Counted from the first letter of the stretch, positions 1 through 43,195 are shown. The stretch: DNA of 64,000 bases from Silurus meridionalis (GCF_014805685.1 NC_060901.1:22566405-22630404), one strand, 5' to 3'. Program-made: numbers and translations. Notes: generated by a model not told the origin, from the sequence alone.

Positions 1-2177
1 CACAGTGGTCCTTAGGGTACCAGCACAAGAACATACTCAGCAAAATATCATTTAATTATTGTTATCGATAAAATAAAAAATCATAGTCATAATTTCATTG
101 TTTCCTTCTTCTCAAGGATTAAAAACAAACAGAAGTTTTAGAAATTTGGGACCTTCTGTTATTATATCAGGTATGATTTAAATTCCAGAAAAGAAAAAAA
201 AAAATGAGTACTTTCAATTCATTATCTTTCGTTTCTGCTAACAATAAAACAAATCTCCACAATAATAGTAGTCACTCCGGTCTATGTCATTTCCTGTTAC
301 AGACCTCCATTAAAAAAAGTAAATATTATGTGGCCCTCAAAGAAGGACTTGTTGTAACCGAAACAGCAATTTTCGATCTTGTCTTTGGTGTCGTACTTGT
401 ACCAGTACCGAGCCCACTGCTAATTCTGAGTCTAAACATGTGGCCGTTGAGCGTTCGAGTTTTGCCTGGTTGGATGTCACCTAACATTCATTCTTGGCCT
501 GGCTATAAAGCCATAATTATCCCGAGTCTTAGTCACTAAAGCGCACTCTAATAGACTCGGTTTTCCCTCAGGCAAGATATTTAACAGCTCAGCCAGCTCT
601 CATCCCGCTCAAACGTCGCCTTCTCATCCAGCCTATGGCAGCCTTACACACATTTCCATGCCTTTAATGTCTCCCTCAGACCTGTGCCTTACACGCAGTT
701 TCTGAGAGAGAAAAATAATAATAATAAACCCGTGACTGGCTTCGTATTGTTCTGAAAGTCAGGAAATCCATGCCATAACCAGGGGTAAGGAGCTAGATCG
801 GAACACACACCAAAGAAAAGTGTGTACACAAAGTTGGGGCAGTTGTCGCTGACCTGTCCGGGCCTCACTATGTCAGCAGTCCCACTTCAAAGAGGTCATA
901 ATGACTAGGACAGCACAGGGGTCTCAACAGGTGGTGATTACCTACTACACACACACACAGCGTGTGTGACAGCTGTTTGAAAGGCTAAGACTGACAGTCA
1001 AGTGATCTCCAGTTGAAAAACTTGACAAGAAATTAAAAAGTAATAGATAGAGGAAATAATTTTAGGGTAAAGTGGCTTTGACATTTATAAAATTATAAGT
1101 AATACAATTATACAATTATATTGTATAATAATCCTATCATTACTATTTTTTTTTTAAATCTGGAGTATACATCATATAATAAAAAAGTATTCACAAATCC
1201 AAAGGACACCTGACTTTTCCAAACGTTTGTGGTTCTTCCCTAAACCTTTACCACAAACTCAGTGGCATACAATTGTTTACAATGACCTATAGACCTCAAA
1301 CCCTATTGAACACCTTTGGGATGACTTGAAAGGGCACCCCAGGCCTCCTCAATCTTGACAAAATCTAGTGGAACATCTTCCCAGATGAGTTGAGGTTATT
1401 ATGACAGGAAATAGGGGCTAAATGTGTAAATTGGATGTTCAAAAAGGGGCACATTGCAATCTTCTGGTCAGGTGTTCACAACATTTTATTTTGTGTACAC
1501 TGTTTAGATCCTGTGAAGTGAAATCGAGAGGATACAAAAGATGACTCATGTGAGGAGGAGAAAGGGGGCAGGGCTTCCAGGGTGTCCGGTTAATTTTGGA
1601 GCGTTCCAAAAACCTCTATGACTGATTCATGTCTCGATTGGTGTACCTAGCTAAAATACACAGCTGTTATTTTGTATTTTTGATTCAGAATCAAAAATTT
1701 GAAAAAAAAATAAATAAATTCTGGGCAAAATGCATAAATGTGGGGCTGCAGCAAGCTTTTTGTTTGACAAGACCAGGAAATGAAATCTTCCCAAAGGTAG
1801 TATTGGAAATAAGTTCTTAAAATTTTAAATTTACACAGAGACTTAGCTCTCCCTGTACAAACCATGTGACACTGCATGGAAGGAAAGCACAGCATTTGTC
1901 AGAGCGATCCGGTGCAGCTGTAAGTCATTTTCACACATCCAAGCTATTAGGGTGAAATACTGGAGCAGGGCTTTTCTAAAAACAAATCTGGTGCTTGAGA
2001 CAAGTTGTGCCAGAAATCCTAGTTCCAGGAGCGTAAATCATATTGTAGCTTGTGAGGAAATCTGAGGACTCACGTTCGAAATGGCTAGTTATAGAAAGCT
2101 CTGCCCCTTCTGGATATTTAGGACTTTTAGAATAACTTATACAAAGTGAAGAATGGATGGGGAGCCTATGCACTTAC
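1..2177 (-). other. hmcn1: hmcn1 intron 11 (partial)
   Basis: Intronic DNA left of exon 11, running off the window. It holds a copy of the window's common MITE near 1195-1503 and AT-rich DNA (1020-1160). I see no Ig-type exon on the minus strand and no other gene. Confidence 0.6.
1195..1503 (+). mobile_element. MITE copy (degenerate)
   Basis: It shares with other copies in the window the core phrases ACCCTATTGAACACCTTTGGG, AAATCTAGTGGAACATCTTC and the terminal GTCAGGTGTTCACAACATTT...GTGTACACTGT. Orientation is opposite to the copy at 33816. The left end is diffuse. Confidence 0.6.
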
Positions 2178-31219
<29,042 letters not shown>

Positions 31220-31520
31220 TTCTGAGAACTTCTGAGAAGACCAGCTTTTTTTCCCTATTGCTTCTCGTTTCACCAACGAGGCATTCGGAGGAAATGATGT
31301 TTCCCTACAATAAAATGTCTGAGATAATGAGATCGAAGCTCCAGAGGGTTTGTATGTCTCTCCTCCTCCACCTCTTCCTCCTCCTCCTCTTCTCCTTCCT
31401 CCGGAGCTTGGACTGAAACTGCGCTCCTCTGACCAGCTGCTCGGGAACAACAGGAGCGGCGGGCAAATTAAAGAAGGAAAACTGAGCTCTGATTGGGCAG
31501 AGGGTGAAGTGGGCGGGGTT
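31220..31520 (-). promoter_or_regulatory. hmcn1: hmcn1 5' UTR and likely core promoter
   Basis: Just upstream of the hmcn1 ATG the sequence is purine/pyrimidine biased (31340-31420). It carries an inverted CCAAT box (ATTGG, 31492-31496) and a GC box (GGGCGGGG, 31511-31518), both correctly placed for minus-strand transcription. No TATA box is obvious. The transcription start is not resolved; a start near 31450-31480 is an inference. Confidence 0.45.
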
Positions 31521-31639
31521 TCGAATACACATATTCAACGTGTCTTCAATTTGTAAATAAATACAAAAAATAAATCAAACAATATTTTAGTCATCGTTTC
31601 TAAAAGAATATAATATGAGGTTTTTTTAGGGGATTTTGG

Positions 31640-31975
31640 AAGTCAAAAAACTTTTGTGGACACCAGGCTGTGATTGGTGAACATCCCATTCCATTCCAGG
31701 CTCTCACCAGCATCTCCTAAGCTTTTGCGAAGTCCAGTTCCACTAGATATTTGTAGCTGTGGAAACTGATGCACAAAGCCACCTTTATGAAAATATGCTT
31801 TACATGGGTTGGAATGAAAGATCTCCTGCTCTAGAGGTCTGAATCCAACCCTATTGAACACCATTGAGATGATTTGGTTTAACTCTCCAGGCTCAACTCC
31901 AACTCCAACTCCAAAGTCAAGTCTAACATCTCCAGAAGAATGGAGGTTATAATAATAGCATAAATACAAGGGAGC
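31640..31975 (-). mobile_element. MITE copy
   Basis: AAACTTTTGTGGACACCAGG, GGTGAACATCCCATTCCATT, CCCTATTGAACACCATTGAG and AGAAGAATGGAGGTTATAAT are family phrases. The middle appears rearranged because segments of both orientations are present. The right end is lost. Confidence 0.55.
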
Positions 31976-31989
31976 TACATGGTAGCTCA

Positions 31990-32085
31990 TGGTTAAGGCT
32001 CTGGCATATTGATTATATAGTTGGGAATTCAAGCCCCAGTGGTGCCACAGTTTGGCCCTTGAGCAAGTTCCTTCACCAAAAGAAC
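31990..32085 (+). repeat. SINE head fragment
   Basis: GTAGCTCATGGTTAAGGCTC (A-box region), AATTCAAGCCCCAGTGGTGC (B-box region) and GGCCCTTGAGCAAG give the tRNA-like SINE head in plus orientation, without the tail. Confidence 0.6.
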
Positions 32086-33815
32086 ATTAAAATCAAGTCT
32101 CCACAAACCATGGTCCATATCGTGTATTAATTGCATCGGTTTATATAAAAAGCCATTTTTTTGCAATATAATGCACTGATTATATGATAGAAAACATTGT
32201 GAGATGCTTGACTTCTGGATTAAGGTTTTCCCCATTTACCTAAGTGTAGCCATTAAGCGCCCTCTTCTGGTAATAATCTAGATTGCAGTATTAGTAATTT
32301 TAGTTACACTCACATCTAGCAAACGTCCTGCTAAATGTTTTTGCTCTATTTACTGTTGAATCTTGAATCATTTTAAAGTTGCACAGAATTATTTTTTAGA
32401 TCTTTTCATATTTTTATTTTAATAAATAACAAGACAAATGGTCCCTCTCCTCTTTATTACGGAGGACGCGGCGTCCATGCTTTCGAAAAAGAACCGAAAA
32501 TTAAAAATTTGTCTGACCACAGAACATTTTTCCACTTGAGAATAAATTTTTAATATATAAATAAATAGTGTACAATGTTTGGTGATGGTTTATTTGTGGA
32601 AAATAATGTAGCAAGCAAGGTGTGTATACTGTATGTGTGTTTGTATTGTACAAAATTTTTTTTTAGTGTATCTGTTTAGTCTCTTGTTAAGATCTCTCGA
32701 TAGCTTGTGGGAAGAAACCAGTACACAGTCAGGCCTGAATTATTGCTTAAAATGTCTCAAACATAACCACTGATATTAATAGAAACCAATCATATTAAGC
32801 TAGTTATATTATGTTCAGACAAAAGAACTATAATGGTGTACATGCATCATTGTCTGTATATTTTCCTATATTTTTCAAATCTTTCAAAAAGATTGATGCA
32901 TCCTAAACATATATTTTGCAATTAAAACACAATTTATTATATTGTTCACATTTATCTTTTAATAGATTTGCAGTTTCATACATTTCCCTTTTACTAACAG
33001 GTGAACTATTATACATTTACATTTCAGCTTTATGTTTAAAAGAACTTTAATGTAATAATTATATATTTTGTTATTATTAAATATTTGATCTTTGATAGTT
33101 ACACCATGTTTTTTTTTTAACAATCACATTTTTGTGATTCAACATTCATTAACGGACTCCCTGCAGTACCGCCACAGACCGCCTAGAGGTCGCGAATCCC
33201 CGGTTAAAAGACCCATAGGTTACAGAAATTAATGTTGTTTCTTCTGCTGCAGTTGAAGCAAATGTACACCAGAGGGAGATATTGCACCTGTAAAATTCCC
33301 CCTTTATGACCCAGTGCGTCTGTGAATAAGTAATAGAGAGCTCAAGGGCATTTAGACGAGCAGGCTTGAAAATGTTTTGGTATATATTTAATCGAACCGT
33401 AACAGTGTAAACTTTGTGCACTCGAATGGTACAAATGCTGCTCATGGGTATAATAAAGCCAAACAATCCATAGTGTCCTTCCACACATTTCTATGAAGAT
33501 TATTTGCATTGCAAATTGTCTGTTCTCAACTTGGGACACGGCTGATGGACCGAATTTTTAGCTCAGACGTTTTGTTTTTAGACGAGCTTCGACTGTGTTG
33601 ATACAGGTGCGATATTTATTTGCCAGAAGTGATGAAACAGCACAGAGATCAGCCGTTGGACAGGAGCGTTCGCTTGGCATTGAGGGACTTGGATCAAGGC
33701 CTGGAAGTGTGTGTGTATGAGTGTGAGTGTGTGTGTGTGGGAGTCTTGCAAGAGCTGTGTTCCTAAGTGAAAGATTTAACACAGTACCAGATATATATAA
33801 ATACATCAGAAAAGG

Positions 33816-34218
33816 TACACTGTATGGACAAAAGTTTGTGGACACTTGATCGTAAGATTCATACATGCTTTTTAAACATCTACTAGACTTTGTGGAGATT
33901 GGTGCTCATTCAGCCACAAGGGCTTTAGTAAAATAATGTTCTGATGTAGCTGAAGAATAGGCTGTGTTCTAAGACCTCTCAAAGGTGTTCAATAGGGTTT
34001 GAGCTCTATAGCAGGAGATCTTCCACTCGAACCCAGGTGGAACATATCTTCATTGAGATGGCTTTGTGCAAGGCATTGTGATGCTGGTACAGGTTTGGAA
34101 TACAAGCGATCCAAAGATGTCATACAATGGAAGTCTCCTAGATTAATGCTATCGCATCCAAAGACATCCTATGGCTGGAAAAAGACTGGTGTCCCAATAC
34201 TTTTGACCATACGCTGTA
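33816..34218 (+). mobile_element. Reference full-length MITE copy
   Basis: About 403 bp, bounded by TACACTGTATGGACAAAAGT TTGTGGACAC and, at the right, GTGTCCCAATACTTTTGACC + ATACGCTGTA. These are imperfect inverted repeats of about 28 bp starting with TA. No open transposase frame, so non-autonomous; a TA target would fit the Tc1/mariner superfamily. This copy shows the family's order most clearly and was used to recognise the others. Confidence 0.75.
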
Positions 34219-35239
34219 CATTCCTTGAGATATAACTTTCCACCCGATATATTTTTATTCTAATAATCATTACTTTTCACGCGCTGCTGTCATTTCTATG
34301 CACACGTTTTTTCGATTGCACATACCCGTATATAACCCCTGTACATTTTGCCATGCTAGTTTTGATTTGCTTACTTTCTCACGGACCGGGGTTTAGCATG
34401 GAAAAAAAACCACAGGACTAAAGCCAAAAAAGCCAGAGATTATCCAAATCGAGTGCCAAAAAAAAAAAAGAAAAAAAAAGGTTCTCCAAACTTTACGCAA
34501 TAACATTGGAATATTCACTAGAAATGAGTAATCGTGTAATTGAGCAAATCCAGGACATGAGAAGACAGTTTATGTTGGGAAAAGACGTTTTATATAATCA
34601 TTATTATAATTATTATTATAATCTTTTTCCACTAGCTCACTTCTCAAAAGATCATGAGTTCAAATCCCAGCAAAGGCATTAGGTACGTATTGACAACATG
34701 CCATTGTACACCAATTTGTGTGTGTGTGTATATGGATTGAGGGTCACCATGTGCCCTCTAGCCTCGAAAACAAGGAGACGCGACACACAGTCCTGCCAAA
34801 CCGAAAACCGTATCAACAATACAAAAGAGCTGCTGCACCTTTATACCCATATCATTCAATAGGCCTAATCCTTTCATCATTCCACACCTAATCCCTATTG
34901 AAGCCTGTTTTGTGTTGTAGCACCAGTAATACGCATCAGTGTGGCTCACTGCGTCTGCACAACGCACACCACGTACTGTACACCGTTCCCTGACACACGC
35001 ATCGCTGCGTCTGAACCTACGGCGGCTCGGTAAAGTGAACAGGAAGTGACGTATGAGAGAGTATTTACACAGCCAGCATTTAGACCAACCCAAGGAGGTA
35101 AGACGGGTTCGTATCTGCCCAAATAACAGTCTGAACGATCATTGGATCATAAAAATTTCGAGACAAACCTTCACACACCAGGACACAACACTACAAACCA
35201 CCAAGAAAAGGTCAAAAAAGAAAAACGTCACAGAATGTA

Positions 35240-36085
35240 GGTCATATCCAAAATACATATCAACTACAATCTGCTACAAACCACTATAAACCATCACATA
35301 CCACTACAAACCACCAGAATCTACCACAAAGCATCCCACATCTCTGCAAACCACTACAAACCATCACACATCTCTACAAACCACTACAAGCCACCACAAA
35401 CCTTTACAAGCCACCACAAACCACTAAAACCACCATAAACCATCAGACATTTCTACAAACTACCACAAACCATCACAAACCACTAGAAACCAGGACACCA
35501 CTACATACCAATACAAATCAGCATAGACCATCGCAATATAACACAAACAACTGCAACGATATAAATTACTGCAAAATCTACAAACCATCACACACCACTA
35601 CAAACCATCACACACCATTACATACCAATACAAATCAGCATAAACAATCGCAAAATAACACATACCACTGCAACCATATTAGTTACCGCAGACATGTACA
35701 AACCATCACACACCATTACAAGCCATTACACACCGTTACAAGCCATCACACACCGCTACAAACCATCACACACCAATAAAACCATCACACAACACTACAA
35801 GCCACCACACACCACTACAAACCACCTCACACCACTAAAACCACCTCACACCACTACAAACCATCACACACCACGACAAGCCATCACATGCCACTACAAA
35901 TAATCACACACACTACAAGCCATCAGACACCACTATAAACCACCTCACACCACTACAAAACATCACACACCACTACAAACCATCACACACCACTACAAGC
36001 CATCAGACACCACTATAAAACACCTCATACCACTACAAATCATCACACACCACTACAAACCAACTCACAGCACCACAAACCAGCT
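35240..36085 (+). repeat. CA-rich minisatellite, about 20-bp unit
   Basis: Some 40 diverged units of CACTACAAACCATCACACAC with variants (ACCTCACACC, AAGCCATCACAC, ATACAAATCAGCATA). Related sequence reappears at 36690-36810 beyond a MITE fragment. Confidence 0.9.
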
Positions 36086-36245
36086 CCATGAAGACATGCT
36101 TCACATGAGTGGAAGATCTACTTTAGAGCTCAAACCCTACTAAACACCTTTGGGCCTCCCCAGGTCTCCTCACCTCACCTACAGCTACATCAGTACCTGA
36201 CTTGCATATTAAAGCGAGCATATCAGGACTCTTCTACAATACCAG
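36085..36245 (+). mobile_element. MITE fragment
   Basis: GACATGCTTCACATGAGTGG, CAAACCCTACTAAACACCTT and CCTACAGCTACATCAGTACC match internal MITE sequence, directly abutting the minisatellite. Confidence 0.6.
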
Positions 36246-36899
36246 TATGGCCGCTAGCTTAGCCTTGAGGCCCTAAAAATCAAAACACCACGAACAAAAA
36301 AATAATCACAGAGTTTAGACTAAAGCCTGGCATTCATTCAGGCTCGTAGAGCCCTGTGTCTGGCACCACACTCATTTCCGTGTCTCTGTCTGACATGCCA
36401 AACAAGAACACCACGTCCATGAGAATGGCCTTTGCTGTGAATGACCTGTCACTTTAGTTTGGGTGTGTGTTCCCAAAAGAGTGCATACACACAGATGTGA
36501 TTAATAACATAATGCCCTGGGAATTTTTATTTTCATTGTTGGCATTCCAGAATGACTTGACCAAAAGCCTTTGATATAAACAGTTCAAACAGAGTAGCTT
36601 TAATACCCACACATTATCATCATTATACCCTGCAGTACATTACAGACACTTTTAAATACAAAGAAATGTTTTCTATAAGGAGACGATCACAACCCAATGC
36701 ACCCCACTATAAATGATTGCAAAGCCAACATTACAAACCACCATAAACCACTACGATATACTGCAGACCACTACAGTCCATCACACACTCTTATAAACCA
36801 CCACCTGTTGTGCTTATTCCTATGTTTATACAAGAATTGTTGTATAATCAAATTTTGCATTTGCAACTTGGAAACCCAAATCTTTTCCAGTGTGATGAT

Positions 36900-37340
<441 letters not shown>

Positions 37341-37957
37341 CATTTGTTTATCACTAATGTACTGTATCTGTAATGAAAGGAACTAAAGCATAGATCGTCA
37401 ACATTATAACTATCATAATTATTGTCTCTCTCTACCTCTTTTTTTTCTCTTTCTATCACTTTCTAGTGAATCGAAAGCATGTGTTTTTGTGTGTCAGTGT
37501 ATTTGCATGTTTCACGCAACCGCACTTTCACTCCGGGGGCAGATTTCCATCTCAAATCCTTAATGGCGTAATCCACAGGTCCTTCCTGCTCTTCTAAAGT
37601 ACATTCGACACTGGGAAACACGATACTTCGAGGTTGATCTCGTGACGATGGTTAACGGTAGAAGTGGGTCATGGAACTGAGTGATCATTTCAATTTTCTG
37701 GTCCTTGTCTTAGCTTAGTTGTCGTCGAATATGTTTATCCAGCAGATGCTGAGCATTCCGAAGAAGACCTTGAATGCTGTTACAATCCCTTGGTTGGTAC
37801 GCCTGTTCTCATAACAATGCGGGTGTAATGTACACCACGAGTGTGTACCAGCATGTACTGCCGATGTCCCAAATCCGTGCATGCATGAACATGGACGATG
37901 TCCTCCAAAACAAGCCTTACTTCTCCTCCCACGCACATGTCTTACACCTGCATTTAT

Positions 37958-37960
<3 letters not shown>

Positions 37961-38004
<44 letters not shown>
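37961..38004 (+). repeat. (CA)n microsatellite
   Basis: About 20 CA units with one AAACA interruption, intergenic. Confidence 0.9.
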
Positions 38005-39624
38005 TATCCTTCTGTTCAGGCTGCAGCTTTAGTGTTGTTCTTGTACAGGTAAATACGGGTAAGACAGTATATGAACACGTGCTTGGAGGTGTTTAGGTGG
38101 AGATATTTCTAAGGGCATGTCCTGTCATTGATAGCCTACAGCAAAGGATGAGACACTGCTTTGTTTTGTTTTTTTGCTGTAACCAGTTTGTTGTCGCCTG
38201 GAAAATATCAAAACGTGACTTGAGATTTGTTGCTCTTGAGTGTTTCAGAAAAAGTCAAGTTCTTTATACCATCATAAGGATGTTATAAGGCTATTGGCAA
38301 AAGTCCAACTAAAAAAATGTTTCTATATGCCTGAAAATTTGTCTTTGTCCAAATGTTTTTTTTTTCCCTTCCTGGGTTAAAAACAGGACACTAAATACAA
38401 TAGTTCTCATGTTCTCAGCTACTGTTTAAGAGGTTTGCAGAGAGCAAAATATTCCACTGCTGTATAAAAGAGAGAGATCATTTCAGAGGGTTTGAATATT
38501 CATTTTTTAAATTTTTTCCTGGCTCGCGAACAAAAAGCAAGAAAGAAGTCAACAAGAATATATGAGGTTAACGTGGATGAGACAGAGGGAGTCAGTGATG
38601 TAAACATTCCCGATCACATGATCATCATCATCTTTCCTCTGCTTGTGTTCTATATGGTGGCTGTTCAGTCTGGATACATTCATTAGGTAACACAATTTGA
38701 AATTTGTTTTGTATGAATTCAATAATACAAAAAATAATTAAATAAAAATAAACGATTAAATAAAAATGTATGAACGTGTAAGTAATGAAGCGCATTTGTT
38801 ATAAAATATTTTAAATAAATTCATATAAAAGCACAACACACGTTTATTCACGACATCCTTTCCTTAATCAGATTTTTGTTTATTTTTTAATCACTAAACA
38901 TTTGTTTTTCTGATGCGTCAAGTCTCAAATCAGCACCAAAATCCACAACGATGCACACATTTTACCCTCTGAGGTCGACAAACTCGCAGGCGTGTTTTGT
39001 GGCATTTTTTCCTGATTATGCCGAAACGAACTTAAATTAGTATTTTTGGATCGTACAGATAAGAGCAATACATCATTGGACTCTGTAAAGGGTCCAGTTT
39101 TATTTTGTATACACTCGTAATAACAACAAAACGCTGTGCTTTTGTAATATAAAGAAAACCGACATGGGGCGCTCTCTGCCATCTCGCTTCACAAACACAT
39201 CAATAAAACAATCTGAATCTCAGTGAATATTTGCCTCACAGACATAATACATATATGTATAAAAGGCTCGAAATGTCTACTTTTATATAGACCAATTCAG
39301 ATAAAACAAATTATTGTCTGATTATGTAATCCGTATGAAAGTTAGAATAGGTACAGTTTCTCCGGTATCACCTCATTACCCGTCCGTGTGGAAACAAATT
39401 TCCGTTTGGTGTCCTGATGATTTAGGTTTACGTTACATTAAAACACAATAGTTCCTTGAAATCATTTACAAGAATATTTAGTTTTCATGCTCTATTTTGA
39501 GTTTGGTTTCACTAATAATTAACCTACATTTGCATAAAGCATCCATATTTGTCCATACCCATGTTGATTAGTATGTTGAGTATTGAAAACACGAAACGTA
39601 TTAACGTATTTATGTACGGGACAC

Positions 39625-39810
39625 TAAAACAAGTAGTAGTAAAGGTTACTTTTTACTTAAGTACATGTCAAAGCCCAAACGTCTTCACTTTAACTTGAGT
39701 AAATAAGTGTAGTTAGTACTTTAACTATTACAAGAATACTTCAAAACATGAGTATCTGTACATCTACTTAAGTAAAGAACGTGTGTACTTTTGCCACCTC
39801 TGTCAAACAC
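39625..39810. mobile_element. hAT-like DNA element fragment
   Basis: TTACTTTTTACTTAAGTACA, AACTTGAGTAAATAAG, ACTTAAGTAAAGAACG and the end ACTTTTGCCACCTCTG match a widespread fish non-autonomous element whose end is CAGAGGTGG-type. Family assignment is from recollection of the motif only. Confidence 0.45.
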
Positions 39811-40254
39811 ACACTCATAAACACACAGAAGCACTCGGAAATCTGTCTGACAGAACAGAATTCCTAGAAATGCATGTGTGTTTATGCTGGAAACACAATC
39901 AGGCTGATTATTAACCAAAACACAACGATCCTGACAGGGCTGTAAACTGTTATAGCCCAAAATAAGTAACATGTCTATCATTTGGCAGCTTTTATGTTTT
40001 AAGTACTATTTACACAAAACACAGGTCCATTCATTCAGAGTCAGGAGGCACCTTATTATATCTTTATCCTGGTTAGGGTTGGAGCTAGGGCAACACCAGA
40101 GGAACACAAGGTGGGAATACAACCTGGATGACAAGAATCTGGTTTCATATTTATCCTGGTCAGGGTTGTTCATGGATGCATAATGTGGGAATACAACCTA
40201 GACGGGGATGCCAGATCATCGGATCATACCTTGAGAACTGTTAATACACTCCAT

Positions 40255-40575
40255 AGACCCAAGTGTCTGGCCACTTGAACATCCCATTTCACATTTAGTC
40301 CCATTTGCACTTATAATAACCTCCACTCATATCGGAAGATCTGCCACTAGCTTTTGTGGTGCACATTCAGCTACAAGAACATTAATAAAGTGAGGTACTG
40401 ATGTAGTTGAGGAAGTGATGAGGCCTGGGGCCTGAGATGGTGTTCCAATTCATCCCAAAGGTCTTCAATAGGGTTGGAGCTCTATAGCAGGAGATCTTTC
40501 TTTCAAACCCATGTAAAGCATGTTTTCCAATTATGGCTGGAAAAGTCCAGTGTGGTTTAACACAGCATATAAATG
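40255..40575 (-). mobile_element. MITE copy
   Basis: GAACATCCCATTTCACATTT, CACTTATAATAACCTCCACTC, CAATAGGGTTGGAGCTCTAT and AGCAGGAGATC are family phrases. It ends near GGCTGGAAAAGTCCAGTG, with the right TIR lost. Confidence 0.65.
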
Positions 40576-41649
40576 TATTTATATGCTGATAACTGCCTCT
40601 GTAGCCTAATGCTAGTTTTTTCATATAGCCAGCAAGTTAGTGTTTATTCAAACATCTGGCCACATATTCAGCCAAAATTTTACACATGATCCTGAGGATA
40701 AATTTTAAGCAATTACAACCAAACATCAAGCTTTCAATCAGAAGGCTATCTGGCTATCTAGTCTAGCTCAATCAGCTGGTTACTGGCTAATGTGGCTCGC
40801 ATAATTTACAGATAATTCTCATATTTGTTCTTTTGGAGCATTCAAAACCTATGAAGAAAACCTGAGGAATCAGAAGCAGGAATGTATATTTGTATCCTTT
40901 GTCTCAGACAGACATTTCTGCTTCTGGCTAAAGCATTTTGCACCAGATGCAGAGAATTGGGCATTTTATTTTGATTGCATCTTGAAATTTATATGCTAGA
41001 ATGTGACACACATTCTAACCAACAGATTTAAAATCCTCCAGGACTAAATATTTGAGATCATAATATCAAGAGATCAATATAAATATTAGCATTTCTTTAT
41101 ATCGTGTTCTGTATATCTGAATGTGCTGAGTGGCCGTTAGGGAAATTCCGTCATTCTTGCTCCATCCGGGTCAATCGCAGGCATTTGGCCAATCCGTTCC
41201 GAGTTTCAGCACAACGTTCATGCGGTTATCCAAACAGATTATACACATGTAGCTTCTGACAACCCGATTTGTTTCCTATAGCCCCCACAATCGGCATACA
41301 AAGGTTCATTGACTGATCTTTGAAACTAAGTTATCTCTCATGTACCTGATAAGGGAAAGTACTGGAGCTGCGTTGGGCAAGAGCTTTATCTTCTTTACAA
41401 ACCTTGAAGATTAGCGTTTTTCTTTTTCTTAGGAGTCTCCAGTAATCAGGAGTTGATTAGAGCTGGCGCTTAGGTGTATTTTTACTAAACTTTGTAAAGA
41501 TCCTTTATGTGGTTCTTCAAAGGTTCTTCATGTGCCATCTCCACGAACATGAGAAAGTCAAGTAAAAAGTTTGGAATTTCAGAGAAGGACAATAAACCTC
41601 TGTGAATACAATCTGGAAAAACATTTTCTTTCCGATCAAATCTCTCTAT

Positions 41650-42450
41650 TGCTGTATTTAGCTAAAAACCAAGTGGTATCAAAAAGTTTAAAGACTGGCT
41701 CTGTTTACAAGAAAGTACTTTATTTATCGACCAAGTTTTACACACTATCACATTCAAAATAGTCCTCTTGTACAGCAATATAGCGCTCCCAGCGTTCCTG
41801 CCCCTTCTGGAATGCGTCCTGATAGTCTTAATTTCTAAGCGTGTCAAGCACCTTCTGAGATTCGCACTGGATCTCCGAAATGGTGCCAATTTTGTTCTGG
41901 ATCTTCATCTCTGGGAAAAGGGTGAATTTCAAAGGAGCCAAATCTAGCTAGTAGGGTAGGTGGGAAAGTGAGATTGTGTGGACTGTTCTCTGACAATCAT
42001 CATGCACAAATTGCTGAAAGATTCCGACATTTTTGGGGGTTGAACTCGTTGAAGGCCTTCCTGATCCCTCCAGTGATGTTCTTCCGCTTTTGAAGCACTC
42101 ATTACTAACCTGTGTCCTCCTCCGCTTGGCTCAGGAGACAACTTTCAGCACTCTAAAGTTAAGATTCCCCATCCTCAATACAATTGATAGTGGATAATGG
42201 ATTTCTCTATACAACATAGCTCTATAAGAAGTCCTTGAGTGAAGGTGGGCAGTTTTGCCACAACAAACCCACGGAAACAAATGTCAGAACGAACGCAAGC
42301 TGATCGAGTGACACCTCCATTCGCTATTGTATATGATATTCTTAAGTTTTCGAAAACGCTGTGCGTCAACGCAAAGCAAGGACTTTGAACAAAAACAAAT
42401 CCAAAATAATACATCTGGTAATGTGTCCTTGAGGAGATGTAGATGCTGCG
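41650..42450 (-). pseudogene. Mariner-family transposase relic
   Basis: On the minus strand, 42141 downward reads ...HFPTYPTS, a stop, then LDLAPLKFTLFPEMKIQNKI, SEIQCESQKVLDTLRN, a stop, DYQDAFQKGQERWERYIAVQ and EDYFECDSV. This is the mariner C-terminal order (Y-S-P-D-L-A-P-x-D-F-F-L-F-P, then W-R-C and DYFEGD). The third catalytic Asp of the DF pair is Lys here, and several stops break the frame. Ends are not well defined; the GGTATCAAAAAGTTTAAAGA near 41670 may be one terminus. Confidence 0.65.
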
Positions 42451-42924
42451 TTTTTAGATAATTAGATAATTAAATTAGACAGAACACCTCGGTCCAAAAT
42501 TGAGAACGTGTCCCCTGCTTTTATTCTCTCTTCACCAGACATCATTCTCTCCTCCCTGCTGTCAGACAGACGCATCCCGACGCGTTAGCATGACTGGATC
42601 AAGTAGCCATAGTGACAGATGTACTGCCTACTGCTTTGATTCATTTGATAACGACGAGCTGAGAAGGATGATGAGTAATGGCGTCTGAGGCGACGGTATT
42701 AATAGAAGTATACACCCTATACATGCAATATGTTCTACGCAAACAGGTCTGCCCGTGCAAACGAGAATGTAAATAAACGACCTGAGTTTCCTCGAAAGAA
42801 ATGCGGCGTTCTTATCGAAATAGCCAGGAAACAGAAACCAGGAAACGGCGGTGCACTGTGCACTTTTTGCTGTCCGTTTGTCCCTCACTTTTAAACAATA
42901 AAGTGGACTATTAGACTGTATGTC

Positions 42925-43195
42925 TATACACTATATGGACAAAAGATGTGACACAAGATTGTGATTTTTGAGCATCCCATTCCACGTTTAGTGCCCATTC
43001 ACTGTTATAATAAGCTTAACTCTTCTGAGATGTTTCACTAGATTTAGTGAAGATTTGTGCTAATTATGAAACAGATGTTAAGCTCTAAAGGAGGAGATCT
43101 TCCATCTAAACCCATGGGAAGTATATCTTCATGGAGCTGGCATTGTGCACACTGTCATGATGGAAAATGTTTGGGTCTTGTCAGATATAGATATA
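42925..43195 (-). mobile_element. MITE copy, right side truncated
   Basis: CTATATGGACAAAAGATGTG, GAGCATCCCATTCCACGTTT and GTTTCACTAGATTTAGTGAAG match the family left half, up to ATGATGGAAAATGTTTGGGTC. Confidence 0.65.

Noticed and set aside
1..2177. A further hemicentin Ig exon
   Set aside because: I searched the minus strand for the C...W...DxGxYxC pattern between 2177 and 1 and found none.
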